A stretch of DNA of 64,000 nt, taken from assembly GCF_030296015.1 (NCBI RefSeq), contig NZ_AP027368.1, positions 496,001 through 560,000 of the forward strand, given 5' to 3'. Positions 26,494 through 34,724 of this stretch are shown piece after piece. The notes beneath the pieces were generated by a model. That model searched no databases. It saw only the letters and a list, made by a program, of their open reading frames with translations, and was not told the origin of the DNA. The DNA comes from Ferrimonas sp. YFM (GTDB taxonomy: Bacteria > Pseudomonadota > Gammaproteobacteria > Enterobacterales > Shewanellaceae). Both the position numbers and the translations under genes were made by a program. Each line of letters starts with the position of its first letter. Position 1 is the first letter of the stretch.

Positions 26494-27844
26494 TCTGGCG
26501 GGCTGCGGTTCCCTGGTGAGAGGGGTGCAGGGCTCCTATCAGGGCCTGGTGAACTCCGAGTGGTTCTGGCATGGCCGTCATGGGGCCCTGACAGAGAAGG
26601 AGCTTGCCTGGGCCACCACCGCCTGGCGTTACGTGGAGCGGAACACCCAGGCCGACAGTGGCCTGGTGGGCGCCATCGATGGTTACCCGGGGTTTACCAT
26701 GACCAACCTGGCCGAGTATCTGGCGGCCCTCAACAGCGCCTACCGCTTCTCTCTGGTGGAGGAGAAGGAGTTTGACGAGCGGCTTTCCGCGGTGCTGGAG
26801 TTCCTCAATGAGATGGATCTGGTGGGAGCCGGGTTGCCCAACCGCAGCTATCATGCGGCCACCGGTGACATGGTGGATTACGGGCTGCAGCCGGCTCAGG
26901 TGGGCTGGTCTGCCCTGGAGTTGGGTCGGTTGCTGATCTGGCTCAACTACTATCGCCGTCACTACCCCAGGTTTGCCGAATACATCGACAAGGCGGTGCT
27001 GCGCTGGGATTTCTGTGGCCTGCTGGATGATGACGGCAGCCTGATAGGAGGGCGCCGCACCGAGTCCGGATGGCAGCGGTATCAGGAGGGGCGCCTCGGC
27101 TATGAGGAGTACGCCACCTATGGCTACTACCTGTGGGGGTTCGATCCGGCCCGGGCGGATCGGCTGGAGCCCTTCGAGGTGCGCAGATTCTACCGGCTGC
27201 CCCTGCTGGTGGATGGCCGGGACCCGAGAGAGGATGGCGTGATTGCCCCCCTGGTGCCCACCCCCTACTGGTACGCCGGGATGGAATTCAACTGGGACAA
27301 CTGGGGAGACAAGGAGAGTGGTGATACCCACCACAGCCGCCCCCACCTGGCGGAGCAGGCCAAGAACCTCTATCTGATCCAGGAGCGGCGCTGGCAGGAG
27401 GACGCCCTCTATACTGCTCGCGCCGAGCACCTGATGAGCGAGCCGCCCTATTTTGTCTATGATGCCATCTTCGGCCTGGGCTCCCCCTTCCCCACCCTGG
27501 ATGACCAAGGCAACTTTCACGATGATGACGCCATGGTGGCCACCAAGGCGGTATTCATGATGTGGGTACTGTGGAACCGGGAGTACACCGACCGCCTGAT
27601 GGCGGTGACCGAGCACCTGTACGATGCTGAGCGCGGCTGGTATGAGGGGCGGTGGGAGCGCAGTGCCGGCTATGAGCAGGTGTTCTCACTGAGCACCAAT
27701 GCAGCAGTGCTGCAGGCACTGCTCTACAAGGTGGAGGGCAAACTGTTTCGCCAGCCGCCGCCCATCTCCCGGCTGGAAAGGGTCAGGGGCGATGAGTTCA
27801 TCCATCCGGGGCGCTGCCAGCCCTACTCGGAAAATACCCCATAG
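26408..27844 (+). CDS. DUF3131 lipoprotein, third and divergent paralogue
   Basis: A 478-residue protein whose signal peptide ends in lipobox LAGC (about residues 30-33). ATG 26408 is preceded by GGAGAAGG, supporting a start inside the previous gene and an 86-base overlap. The body keeps WRYVERNTQADSGLVGAIDGY, GRLGYEEYATYGYYLWG and PYFVYDAIFGLG, but the WDTASY motif of the other two is TNLAEY here, losing the Trp-Asp pair. It carries an inserted segment around PYWYAGMEFNWDNWGDKESGD. It may be a binding or regulatory paralogue rather than an enzyme (inference). Last gene of the operon; its end overlaps the convergent gene by 22 bases. Confidence 0.85.
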   Translation: MMSSVPTWAGACLRSTAARLAVAALTAISLAGCGSLVRGVQGSYQGLVNSEWFWHGRHGALTEKELAWATTAWRYVERNTQADSGLVGAIDGYPGFTMTNLAEYLAALNSAYRFSLVEEKEFDERLSAVLEFLNEMDLVGAGLPNRSYHAATGDMVDYGLQPAQVGWSALELGRLLIWLNYYRRHYPRFAEYIDKAVLRWDFCGLLDDDGSLIGGRRTESGWQRYQEGRLGYEEYATYGYYLWGFDPARADRLEPFEVRRFYRLPLLVDGRDPREDGVIAPLVPTPYWYAGMEFNWDNWGDKESGDTHHSRPHLAEQAKNLYLIQERRWQEDALYTARAEHLMSEPPYFVYDAIFGLGSPFPTLDDQGNFHDDDAMVATKAVFMMWVLWNREYTDRLMAVTEHLYDAERGWYEGRWERSAGYEQVFSLSTNAAVLQALLYKVEGKLFRQPPPISRLERVRGDEFIHPGRCQPYSENTP

Positions 27845-30054
27845 GCCTGAATTCGGCCGGACACAGGCTGAGCGCCGCTGCTGAACAGCAGGGCGCGAAC
27901 CTCCCCCTCTGGCCGTTGTCGCCAAAGAAACCCCGTGTCGTTGCTGTAGCGTCGCCAGCTCTGCCCCAACTGGGACAGGGGCAGATGCAGCCTAAGCTGC
28001 CGCTCTCCGGGCTCGCCATAGCCGATGGCCCGCGCCGAGCGTTCAAACCCATCGGCGTCTGCCACCCCGACCCACAGATGGTCGGTCAGGGGCTGATCCA
28101 GGGTCAGGGTCAGCCACAGCCCCTCGCTGGCACCTGGCAGGGGAGTGGGTAGGGTCAGGCGCTGCCACTGCGCCAGGCGGAAGGGGAGGGGATCGTCCGA
28201 CAGCAGCTGGGGCTCGGGAGAGGGGGGCAGAGTCAGCCTGTGAAGCCAGCGTCCTTTGGGGTGCAGCCTCAGGGTGGTCTCGCCCTGGAGCCCGTGAAGG
28301 GGCAAAGGCAGCTGCAGCCGGTCACCGCTGCCGCTGATGCGTCGCCCCCGGCTGTCCTCCAGGTACCAGTGGCCCCAACCACTGAGCCTGAGATCCAACA
28401 GGGTCGCCGTGGAGTCATCGGCAATGATTCTGGGAGGGGGAGGGGCCTGGGCCAGCTGGTTCAGGGCGGCGGCGGCCGCCTTGGGATCATGGCCGGGGGT
28501 GAACAGGCCGAAGTGGCGCTCCGATTCTGCGAACCACCCCTGTTGCCTGGGATCGTCGGTGGCGCTGAACCAGCCCAGGGACACCAGGTTGTGACGCCTG
28601 AGGGTGGGCAGCATCCGTTTGACCCGGGCCAGTTCCAGGGCCTGACGCCCCTGCCAGCCCGGTTGAGAGGGCAGCGCCAGGTAGGCCAGATGATAGGGCA
28701 GGTCCAGGGACTGCTTCAGCAGACGGCTCAGCCTCAGGGTGCGGAACCAGGGTGACCACTCCAGGCTCTGCTGACTGAGCTCGGTGTGGGGGGAGACCAT
28801 CAGCATGGAGCCCACGAAGTCTCCCTGGGCCAGGCTCTGCAGCACAGGTTCGCTGAGGGGTTGATCCGGGGCCAGCCAGTCCCCCATCACCAGCCCGATT
28901 TTAGCTTGAGGCAGTGCCTGGCGGAGCAGCCCGGTGACCTCGGCCATCCGTTCGGGCCATTGCTCCCATTGATCGATGCCGTTCTTGTTGAACTCAGGCT
29001 CCAGCAGCAGGGTGACCTGAGGCAGGGGTTTGAGCAGAGGGATCAGCCGGGTGCGCACCATCTCCAGATAGTCCTGCCAGTGCTGGCGGACAAACTCCGG
29101 GGAGATCTCATCGCCGAAGTACCAGACGGCCACCTGGGGGGAGTAGCCGGCACGGCTGGCGGCCAGCAGCAGATCCGGCTGCAGCCAGTTCCAGTCGCTG
29201 TGACGGCTGATCCACAGGGTCAGGTGCTGTACCGGCAGCTGGTGTCTGGGCAGGTGGCGCCAGATGGGGCGGTAGTCCTGTCCGCTGCCCGTGGGTTTGT
29301 CCAGGTTGAGGCGGGCACCGGAAGACCAGGTCAGAGGCGGGGGAGCGCCCTGGGGCAGGGGACGGGTCAGAGGGGCCAGGGCGTTCAGGCGCCTATGCCA
29401 GCTGCGTTTCAGCAGGGAATCGCCACTGAGGTAGTTGTCCAGGTTGGCCTGCAGACTGGCCAGTCGAGAGGCGGCCTCTGCCTCCTGCTCCGGCAGCAGG
29501 CAGAAGATCTGGGAGAATCCGGCTCTGAGGGCGGTTTTCGAGTCCGGATAACGTCGGCTCAGCCGGTCGAAATGGGCCAGGGCGCCCTCGGGATCATCGA
29601 ACCACTCAAGCAGCACTCGTCCCTGCTGAAGGGCCACCTCCTGGGCCAGGACCGAATCCGGGTAGCTGGCCAGGAAGGCCCGGGCCTGCCGTTGCCATCG
29701 CTCGGGTTGCCCCTGCTCCAGGGGATGGCTCAGGGCCAGGTAGGCAGGCAGCTCCGGCAGCTGGCCATAGCGCCGGATCAGGCTGCGCAGGTGACGGGCC
29801 TCCAACCTGTGCACGGACGCGGGATCCAGGCTGAGGAAGTGGGTCAGCAGCTTCAGGGCCTGGTTCAGCTCCCCCTGGCCGAGTGCCAGGCGCGCTTCGA
29901 GAAACACCCAGTTGGGGTTGCTGTCCCTGTGCGTGCGCAACAGCTCTGCGGCCTGGGCAACCTCTCCCTGATAGAGTGCCAGCATGGCCCGGTCCAAGGG
30001 CGAGGCCATGGTCAGCCACCCCAGAAGGCTAAGAGTGAGTAGCAGCGGTCTCAT
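27823..30054 (-). CDS. Exported TPR protein with TIM-barrel glycosidase-like domain
   Basis: From ATG 30054 (MRPLLLTLSLLGW) the protein has 743 residues. A signal peptide (about 1-18) leads into TPR-like helical pairs (about 20-240; GEVAQAAELLRTHRDSNPNW, GELNQALKLLTHFLSLDP). About 260-540 looks like a TIM barrel: VAVWYFGDEISPEFV, VTLLLEPEFNKNGID (candidate acid Glu), IGLVMGDWLAPD and LVSLGWFSATDD. The last 180 residues are beta-rich, perhaps carbohydrate-binding. Probably a periplasmic glycan hydrolase or processing scaffold; the family is not recognised. It overlaps the upstream HAMP gene by 26 bases, so the two are one operon. Confidence 0.72.
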   Translation of the reverse strand: MRPLLLTLSLLGWLTMASPLDRAMLALYQGEVAQAAELLRTHRDSNPNWVFLEARLALGQGELNQALKLLTHFLSLDPASVHRLEARHLRSLIRRYGQLPELPAYLALSHPLEQGQPERWQRQARAFLASYPDSVLAQEVALQQGRVLLEWFDDPEGALAHFDRLSRRYPDSKTALRAGFSQIFCLLPEQEAEAASRLASLQANLDNYLSGDSLLKRSWHRRLNALAPLTRPLPQGAPPPLTWSSGARLNLDKPTGSGQDYRPIWRHLPRHQLPVQHLTLWISRHSDWNWLQPDLLLAASRAGYSPQVAVWYFGDEISPEFVRQHWQDYLEMVRTRLIPLLKPLPQVTLLLEPEFNKNGIDQWEQWPERMAEVTGLLRQALPQAKIGLVMGDWLAPDQPLSEPVLQSLAQGDFVGSMLMVSPHTELSQQSLEWSPWFRTLRLSRLLKQSLDLPYHLAYLALPSQPGWQGRQALELARVKRMLPTLRRHNLVSLGWFSATDDPRQQGWFAESERHFGLFTPGHDPKAAAAALNQLAQAPPPPRIIADDSTATLLDLRLSGWGHWYLEDSRGRRISGSGDRLQLPLPLHGLQGETTLRLHPKGRWLHRLTLPPSPEPQLLSDDPLPFRLAQWQRLTLPTPLPGASEGLWLTLTLDQPLTDHLWVGVADADGFERSARAIGYGEPGERQLRLHLPLSQLGQSWRRYSNDTGFLWRQRPEGEVRALLFSSGAQPVSGRIQAYGVFSE

Positions 30055-30637
30055 CCTGCTGCTCCAGGGTGTCAAACCACTCCAGGTTCATCTTGATGCT
30101 GTCCAGTTGCTGCTGTTGTTGCAGTGAGGGGTGGTGGCGCTGCAAGGCTTCCAGGGTTTCCAGATTGGTCTTGATGCCCCAGACCATCACCTGCAGCTTG
30201 CTGACCGCCTGGTTGAGGGTGTCGGCCACCTCCTGCATCTCGTCTCCCTGCCGCAGCACCAGAGGATCGTTGAGGTTGCCGTTGCCCACCTTCTCCAGGT
30301 GGTTGCGGATGGCAATCACCGGGCCGGCGATGCGGCGGCTCAGCCAGAACCCCGCCAGGGCGGCGAGCACTAAGTTGATCAGCACCAGGGGGATGCCCCA
30401 GGCCAAGAGGGCCGACAGGGTGTCGGGCAGTCGGGCATTGATGGCCGCCAGCTCCTGAGGCAACAGCTGGAAGGTCAGCAGGCTGGCCAGCTCCTCCAGA
30501 ATGCGATCGTAGAACAGGGCAAACTGAAGGGCACTGATCAGGCAGCACAGCAGTGCCAGCAGCAGCACCTTCAGGGTGATGGTCTTGGGCAGGCCACCTG
30601 GAGTGTCGCGAAACAGGGTTCCAAATCTACGCTTCAT
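30029..30637 (-). CDS. Small membrane protein with HAMP domain and no output domain
   Basis: The start at 30637 (MKRRFGTLFRDTPG) has AAGGA suitably upstream; 202 residues. Two membrane helices, about 22-44 and 80-100, flank a roughly 35-residue periplasmic loop. They lead into a HAMP domain (GFWLSRRIAGPVIAIRNHLEKVGNGNLNDPL, with the usual proline) and a Gln-rich coiled coil. There is no kinase, cyclase or methyl-accepting domain. It may relay a signal by coiled-coil contact with a partner. Its stop lies inside the start of the TPR/TIM-barrel gene, implying coupled translation. Confidence 0.75.
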   Translation of the reverse strand: MKRRFGTLFRDTPGGLPKTITLKVLLLALLCCLISALQFALFYDRILEELASLLTFQLLPQELAAINARLPDTLSALLAWGIPLVLINLVLAALAGFWLSRRIAGPVIAIRNHLEKVGNGNLNDPLVLRQGDEMQEVADTLNQAVSKLQVMVWGIKTNLETLEALQRHHPSLQQQQQLDSIKMNLEWFDTLEQQDETAATHS

Positions 30638-30687
30638 CAGACCATCCTTGTCTATACTTAGCACCGGGAATCAAGGAGGATGCCCGG

Positions 30688-30915
30688 ATGTTGAAGAGAT
30701 ACTGTCTAGTGTTAGCCATCACCCTGCTGACGGGGTGTGCGTCATTCCATGACCATTGCGTCTATTGTGACTCTCCCGATGCCAATGAGACCGAGCGCCA
30801 GGCACTCTGGTCACAGCTTCGCGCCGACCGGGAGCGGGCTCTTGCCAGTCAACCCAGGTCCCACACCTGCAGCCATAACCGCTGCGGCGGCGTCAGCGAC
30901 TGTCCTCATCCATAG
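30688..30915 (+). CDS. Small Cys/His-rich lipoprotein
   Basis: A 75-residue lipoprotein with a very strong ribosome site (AAGGAGG) 7 bases before ATG 30688. The signal peptide ends in lipobox LLTGC at residues 13-17. The mature part has HDHCVYC (CxxC), then after a charged helix HTCSHNRC and DCPHP: five cysteines beyond the lipid-bearing one, plus several His. This could bind a metal or form disulfides. No family is recognised. It is the only plus-strand gene between two minus-strand polysaccharide operons, and its end overlaps the GH9 gene by 23 bases tail to tail. Confidence 0.7.
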   Translation: MLKRYCLVLAITLLTGCASFHDHCVYCDSPDANETERQALWSQLRADRERALASQPRSHTCSHNRCGGVSDCPHP

Positions 30916-32485
30916 CCAGCAGTAGGCTGACCAAGCCGATGGCGGCGGCGTTGTAGTCGATGGCAAACTCGTTGACCGAGTAGTCGCGGGCATCATCCAC
31001 ATAGCTTTCCATCCCCAGGCCCTTGGGGGCGATGCCCGCCTGGCTGTCGCCGTTGGGGCCCCCCACCATCATCCCGGGAGGCACGATGCCGGCGCTGCGG
31101 CCCCAGATGTGGTGCAGATTCTTCACCGGCTTATGACCCACCCCAGTGATGTAACTTTGACCCAGAGGGTTGAGCCCCACCAGGTAGTGCCACTGGTTCC
31201 AGGCCAGCTCGAGGAAACCGCTGTTGGGCTCCAGGGCATGGCAGTGGGCCAGCATGATCCCCTGTTCTGCCACCATCTTGTTTGAGCCCCAGATGAACCT
31301 GCGGTTGGCCACCCGGTAGGGGTTGTCCCTGGCCTGTTCCGCCAATTGTCGGCAGCGTGCCAGCAGCCGGATGGACAGTTGTTGGGAGAGCAGGGAGTCT
31401 ACGTCTGCCTCCAGCAGATGCAGCGCCCCCATCAGTGACGGGTCCTTCCACTCGAACAGCATCAGACTGCCTGGCAGCTTGGCCCGGATATGGGGCAGCA
31501 GCATCTTTTCCCCTGTGGCCAGGTAGAGCTCTACCGCCGCCCAGAATCGGTCATCCCGGTCGTGATTCAGAGAGGGCTGCTGATCCCAGCGGTTGAAGAT
31601 GTAGGGGCCGGAGCCGCCGTCATCCGAGGTGCGCCAGTCGATGTGCTGGCGGGGGATGGCCCTGAGCCATTGCCACCCTTTCTGGGCGGTCTCCAGGTAA
31701 CGCTTGGCCCGCTGAGGATCCCGGTCGGAGAGCTGGCGGGCGGCCATGGCCAGCACGGCGACCGCCTTGGCGCTGTCCGGGGTGGAGATGCCGTAGAGGT
31801 ACCTCGGCTGGCGATCCAGGTGAGGGGGGACCAGTTCGGGCCAGCGGGCACCACCGACCTTGCGATAGAAGGCGCCATCGGGCCGCTGCATCTTCGGCAG
31901 CCAGTCCAGGCCAATCAGGGCCTCCTCCAGCATCGCTTCCGCCAGCTCAGGCCGGGACGGTGCCAGTTGCCTGGCGGCGTCCAGCAACCGGGCGGCGGTA
32001 ATGGTGGTGGTGGCCAGGTATTTGCCGTAGTCACCGGCGTCATACCAACCTCCGCGCACCTCCACATACTGGCCTTCGCGGTGGAAGGTGTCCCCCCGGG
32101 CCAGAATGGCGTCATTGCCGTGACCGGCGGGACGACGGTAACCCGTGGCGCCATCGAGCAGGGCACGGCCTGCGTGTTGGTAGAGGTAGGCTCGCACCAG
32201 CAGTTCCAGGGTTTGCTCCTGACCGGCCGCGCCGATGGGGAACAGATCTCCGTCACTGCCCTCAAGCTTGTACCAGCCCGGCGACACCTTCCGCTCCGGC
32301 TTAAGCCAGCCCTCGGCGTCGGCCACCAGGATGGTGGCCGGGCGTTCCTGCTGGTCGAGCAGCACCACCTTGCTGTCTGGGGCAGCTTTGGCCACCAGGT
32401 GGTCGCCGCTGAGGTAGCCACTCTGGTTGAAGAGTATCTGGGCGTTCAGCGGCAAGCTCACCAGCAGCAGCATCCAACGGGTCAT
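30893..32485 (-). CDS. Glycoside hydrolase family 9 (endoglucanase-type)
   Basis: A 530-residue exported enzyme. The short signal peptide ends near LNA^Q. An N-terminal Ig-like module (about 17-95, starting ILFNQSGYLSGDHLVAKAA) is followed by the GH9 (alpha/alpha)6 catalytic domain. The inverting catalytic pair fits the family: Asp residues in GGWYDAGDYGKY near 143, Glu in DYSVNEFAIDYNAAAIGLV near 505. LVGLNPLGQSYITGVGHK is the GH9 C-terminal signature. Expected reaction: endo-hydrolysis of beta-1,4-glucan or a related glycan in the periplasm or outside. It overlaps the GH2 gene by 4 bases (ATGA), so the two are co-translated. Confidence 0.92.
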   Translation of the reverse strand: MTRWMLLLVSLPLNAQILFNQSGYLSGDHLVAKAAPDSKVVLLDQQERPATILVADAEGWLKPERKVSPGWYKLEGSDGDLFPIGAAGQEQTLELLVRAYLYQHAGRALLDGATGYRRPAGHGNDAILARGDTFHREGQYVEVRGGWYDAGDYGKYLATTTITAARLLDAARQLAPSRPELAEAMLEEALIGLDWLPKMQRPDGAFYRKVGGARWPELVPPHLDRQPRYLYGISTPDSAKAVAVLAMAARQLSDRDPQRAKRYLETAQKGWQWLRAIPRQHIDWRTSDDGGSGPYIFNRWDQQPSLNHDRDDRFWAAVELYLATGEKMLLPHIRAKLPGSLMLFEWKDPSLMGALHLLEADVDSLLSQQLSIRLLARCRQLAEQARDNPYRVANRRFIWGSNKMVAEQGIMLAHCHALEPNSGFLELAWNQWHYLVGLNPLGQSYITGVGHKPVKNLHHIWGRSAGIVPPGMMVGGPNGDSQAGIAPKGLGMESYVDDARDYSVNEFAIDYNAAAIGLVSLLLAMDEDSR

Positions 32486-34650
32486 AGGGATACCTCGAAC
32501 TCAAAGTCGCTCCGGGCCAGTCTTTGTCCCTGCTGGTCATGGATCAGGGCCTCTGCGCGGTATCGCCCCGGTGGGAGCGAACGATTGGGAAAGGGGGCCA
32601 GGGGCATAACGCTGTCTCCGGGAATATCCAGTTGCTCTCGTCGATGTTCCACCAATTTTTCAGTGTGGTAAAGGGAAAGCGTCAGGCTGGCCTGACGGAG
32701 GGACTCCAGGTGGTCATTCACCAGAACCACGGGCAGAGGCACGGTCTCTTCCGGGCCAAACCTGTTTTGGTGGTGGACGATGGAGGGCAGCAGCGGCTGG
32801 TAGGCCTGGGCCAGGGCATGAAAGCCAGGCTTGGGGTTGCGCCGGTAATCCAGAACCCCCCAGTTCATCGAGGGCCAGTGCTCCACCAGCATAAACTGGA
32901 AAATGGCTCCCACCGGTTTGTACTTCTGGCGCCGGTAGCTCTCGGCGGCGTAGCGGGTGAGCCTGGCCTGATAGGCCTGGGTATTACGCACCAGGGCGGG
33001 CACGTCGGCGCCCGGCTCGATGCCGGCCAGCTCGAAGGTCTCCTTGGGTTGGAAGTTGTGGTACTGCCACTGTTCCCAGTTGTCGGGCAGGGAGGGCCAG
33101 TCAGAGGGCTGCCCGAGAATGCGGTACAGCACCTCGGCATCGGGCAGGGCCTGGGCACCAAACTCGGTGATCAGCTTTTCGGTGGTGGGGGTGCCGTAAT
33201 CCTGCCAGGAGCCGCTGTACCAGCCAAACCAGGGGTGTTCTGCGGTGCGGGACAGGGCGAAGGCCGGACGACCGGGATCCAGGGTACGCAGCTTGCCATA
33301 GAGTGCCAGGTCCAGCTGCAGATTCTGTTGTGGGGTGTAATCCGGGTAGCGATAGCGCATCCAGTCCGCATCCCAGGGGGGCTCGTTGTGGGCCGACCAG
33401 GTGATGATGGAGGGGTGGTGGCCGAACTGATCCACCATCTCCTGCAGTTGGGCTTCCGCCTTGGCCTGAAAGCGGGGGCTCTCCTCATAGCCCCACTGCA
33501 GGGGGAAATCCTGCCACACCAGCATGCCCGAGGCGTTGGCCAGTTCATAGAAGCGCTGGGGCAGCAGATGGGCATGAACCCGCACCACGTTGATGTTGGC
33601 CTGGCGCATCAGGGCGAGATCCCCCTGGAGCAGGGCTTCGTCGGCCAGGGAGAGATATTGATGGGGAATGTAGTTGGTTCCCCTCAGGAACAGGGGACGG
33701 CCGTTGATGGTCCAGCGGCCCAGTTGGCCATCGTAGTCAACACTGCGAAACCCCATGGTGCGCTGCCAGGTGAGCTGGGGAGCGCCGTTGTAGAGAAACT
33801 CTGCGGTCAGTCGATACAGGTGGGGAAAGCCCCTCTCGGCGGGCCACCACAGTGGCCGCTCCGCCTTCGGCAGGGTCAGCAGCGCCTCCCCGGCCCCAGC
33901 GGTGAGCGCGCCTGGCTGAAACCACTGGGTGGTGTCGCCGTCGAAGTTGACCGGGGTCAGGGTGAGCCGCCATCGCCCCTCCTTGGCTTCTGGACTGTGG
34001 TAGCTCAGGTGGAGCCGTCCCCAGGAGAGAGAGCCATCGACGCTGGTGCTCAGGTAACTGCCTTCGGTGGTGACGGCCTCCATGGGCAGCAGCTCGACCC
34101 TGCCCCAGATGCCGCCGGTGTTGAGCTCCTGCCCCCGCTCGCCCCAGGCACCTCCCGCCCGGGTGTCATGGTGACCCAGAACCCCCTTGATCAGCCCCTT
34201 GTGCAGGGACCAGGAGGGGCCCTCCTGGGGTTCCAGCGGGCTGTCCACCCGCACCGCCAGCAGGTTGTCGCCCTGGCGCAGGGCGTTGGTGGCCTCCAGG
34301 CTGAAGGCGGCGAAATAGCCGGAGTGCCCCCCCAGCCTATGACCGTTGAGCCACACTTCGGCGTGATAGTCGACCCCCTCAAACCTGAGCTGCCATCGCT
34401 CACTGCTGCCCGGCTGCCACCGAAACCGGGTCCGGTACCAGTGGGCGCCGTGGGTGTCCTGGCCCTGGGGCGTCCAGTTGCCGGGCACCCTGATCTCGGG
34501 CCAGTGGCTGTCATCGAAGCCCGGGTGGGCCGGGGCGGCCCCCATCGCCTGTTCCGGCTGGAAGCGCCAGTTGCCGCTGAGATCCTGATGGTGGTCCTGA
34601 GGGGTGTGACATCCAAACAGCAGTAGGGCTGCCATCCATAGCAAACGCAT
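32482..34650 (-). CDS. Glycoside hydrolase family 2 lipoprotein (beta-mannosidase/galactosidase type)
   Basis: A 722-residue lipoprotein (lipobox LLFGC, residues 10-14). The GH2 plan is complete: a jelly-roll sugar-binding domain (about 25-200; WYRTRFRW, GVDYHAEVWLNGHRLGGHSG), an Ig-like domain, then a TIM barrel. Visible there are MGFRSVDYDG and FLRGTNYIPHQY near residue 310, the acid/base in WSAHNEPPWD near 405 and the nucleophile in LITEFGAQALPD near 478. A C-terminal beta domain follows. Retaining exo-beta-glycosidase; the substrate (mannoside, glucuronide or galactoside) is not readable. First gene of the GH2-GH9 operon, and a likely partner trimming the same glycan. Confidence 0.9.
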   Translation of the reverse strand: MRLLWMAALLLFGCHTPQDHHQDLSGNWRFQPEQAMGAAPAHPGFDDSHWPEIRVPGNWTPQGQDTHGAHWYRTRFRWQPGSSERWQLRFEGVDYHAEVWLNGHRLGGHSGYFAAFSLEATNALRQGDNLLAVRVDSPLEPQEGPSWSLHKGLIKGVLGHHDTRAGGAWGERGQELNTGGIWGRVELLPMEAVTTEGSYLSTSVDGSLSWGRLHLSYHSPEAKEGRWRLTLTPVNFDGDTTQWFQPGALTAGAGEALLTLPKAERPLWWPAERGFPHLYRLTAEFLYNGAPQLTWQRTMGFRSVDYDGQLGRWTINGRPLFLRGTNYIPHQYLSLADEALLQGDLALMRQANINVVRVHAHLLPQRFYELANASGMLVWQDFPLQWGYEESPRFQAKAEAQLQEMVDQFGHHPSIITWSAHNEPPWDADWMRYRYPDYTPQQNLQLDLALYGKLRTLDPGRPAFALSRTAEHPWFGWYSGSWQDYGTPTTEKLITEFGAQALPDAEVLYRILGQPSDWPSLPDNWEQWQYHNFQPKETFELAGIEPGADVPALVRNTQAYQARLTRYAAESYRRQKYKPVGAIFQFMLVEHWPSMNWGVLDYRRNPKPGFHALAQAYQPLLPSIVHHQNRFGPEETVPLPVVLVNDHLESLRQASLTLSLYHTEKLVEHRREQLDIPGDSVMPLAPFPNRSLPPGRYRAEALIHDQQGQRLARSDFEFEVSL

Positions 34651-34724
34651 ACAGTGTCCTGATTTTGGCTGTACTCATTCAAGGCTAGTTCAGGGGAACA
34701 AGAGTGGCAACGTACGGTATTGCA

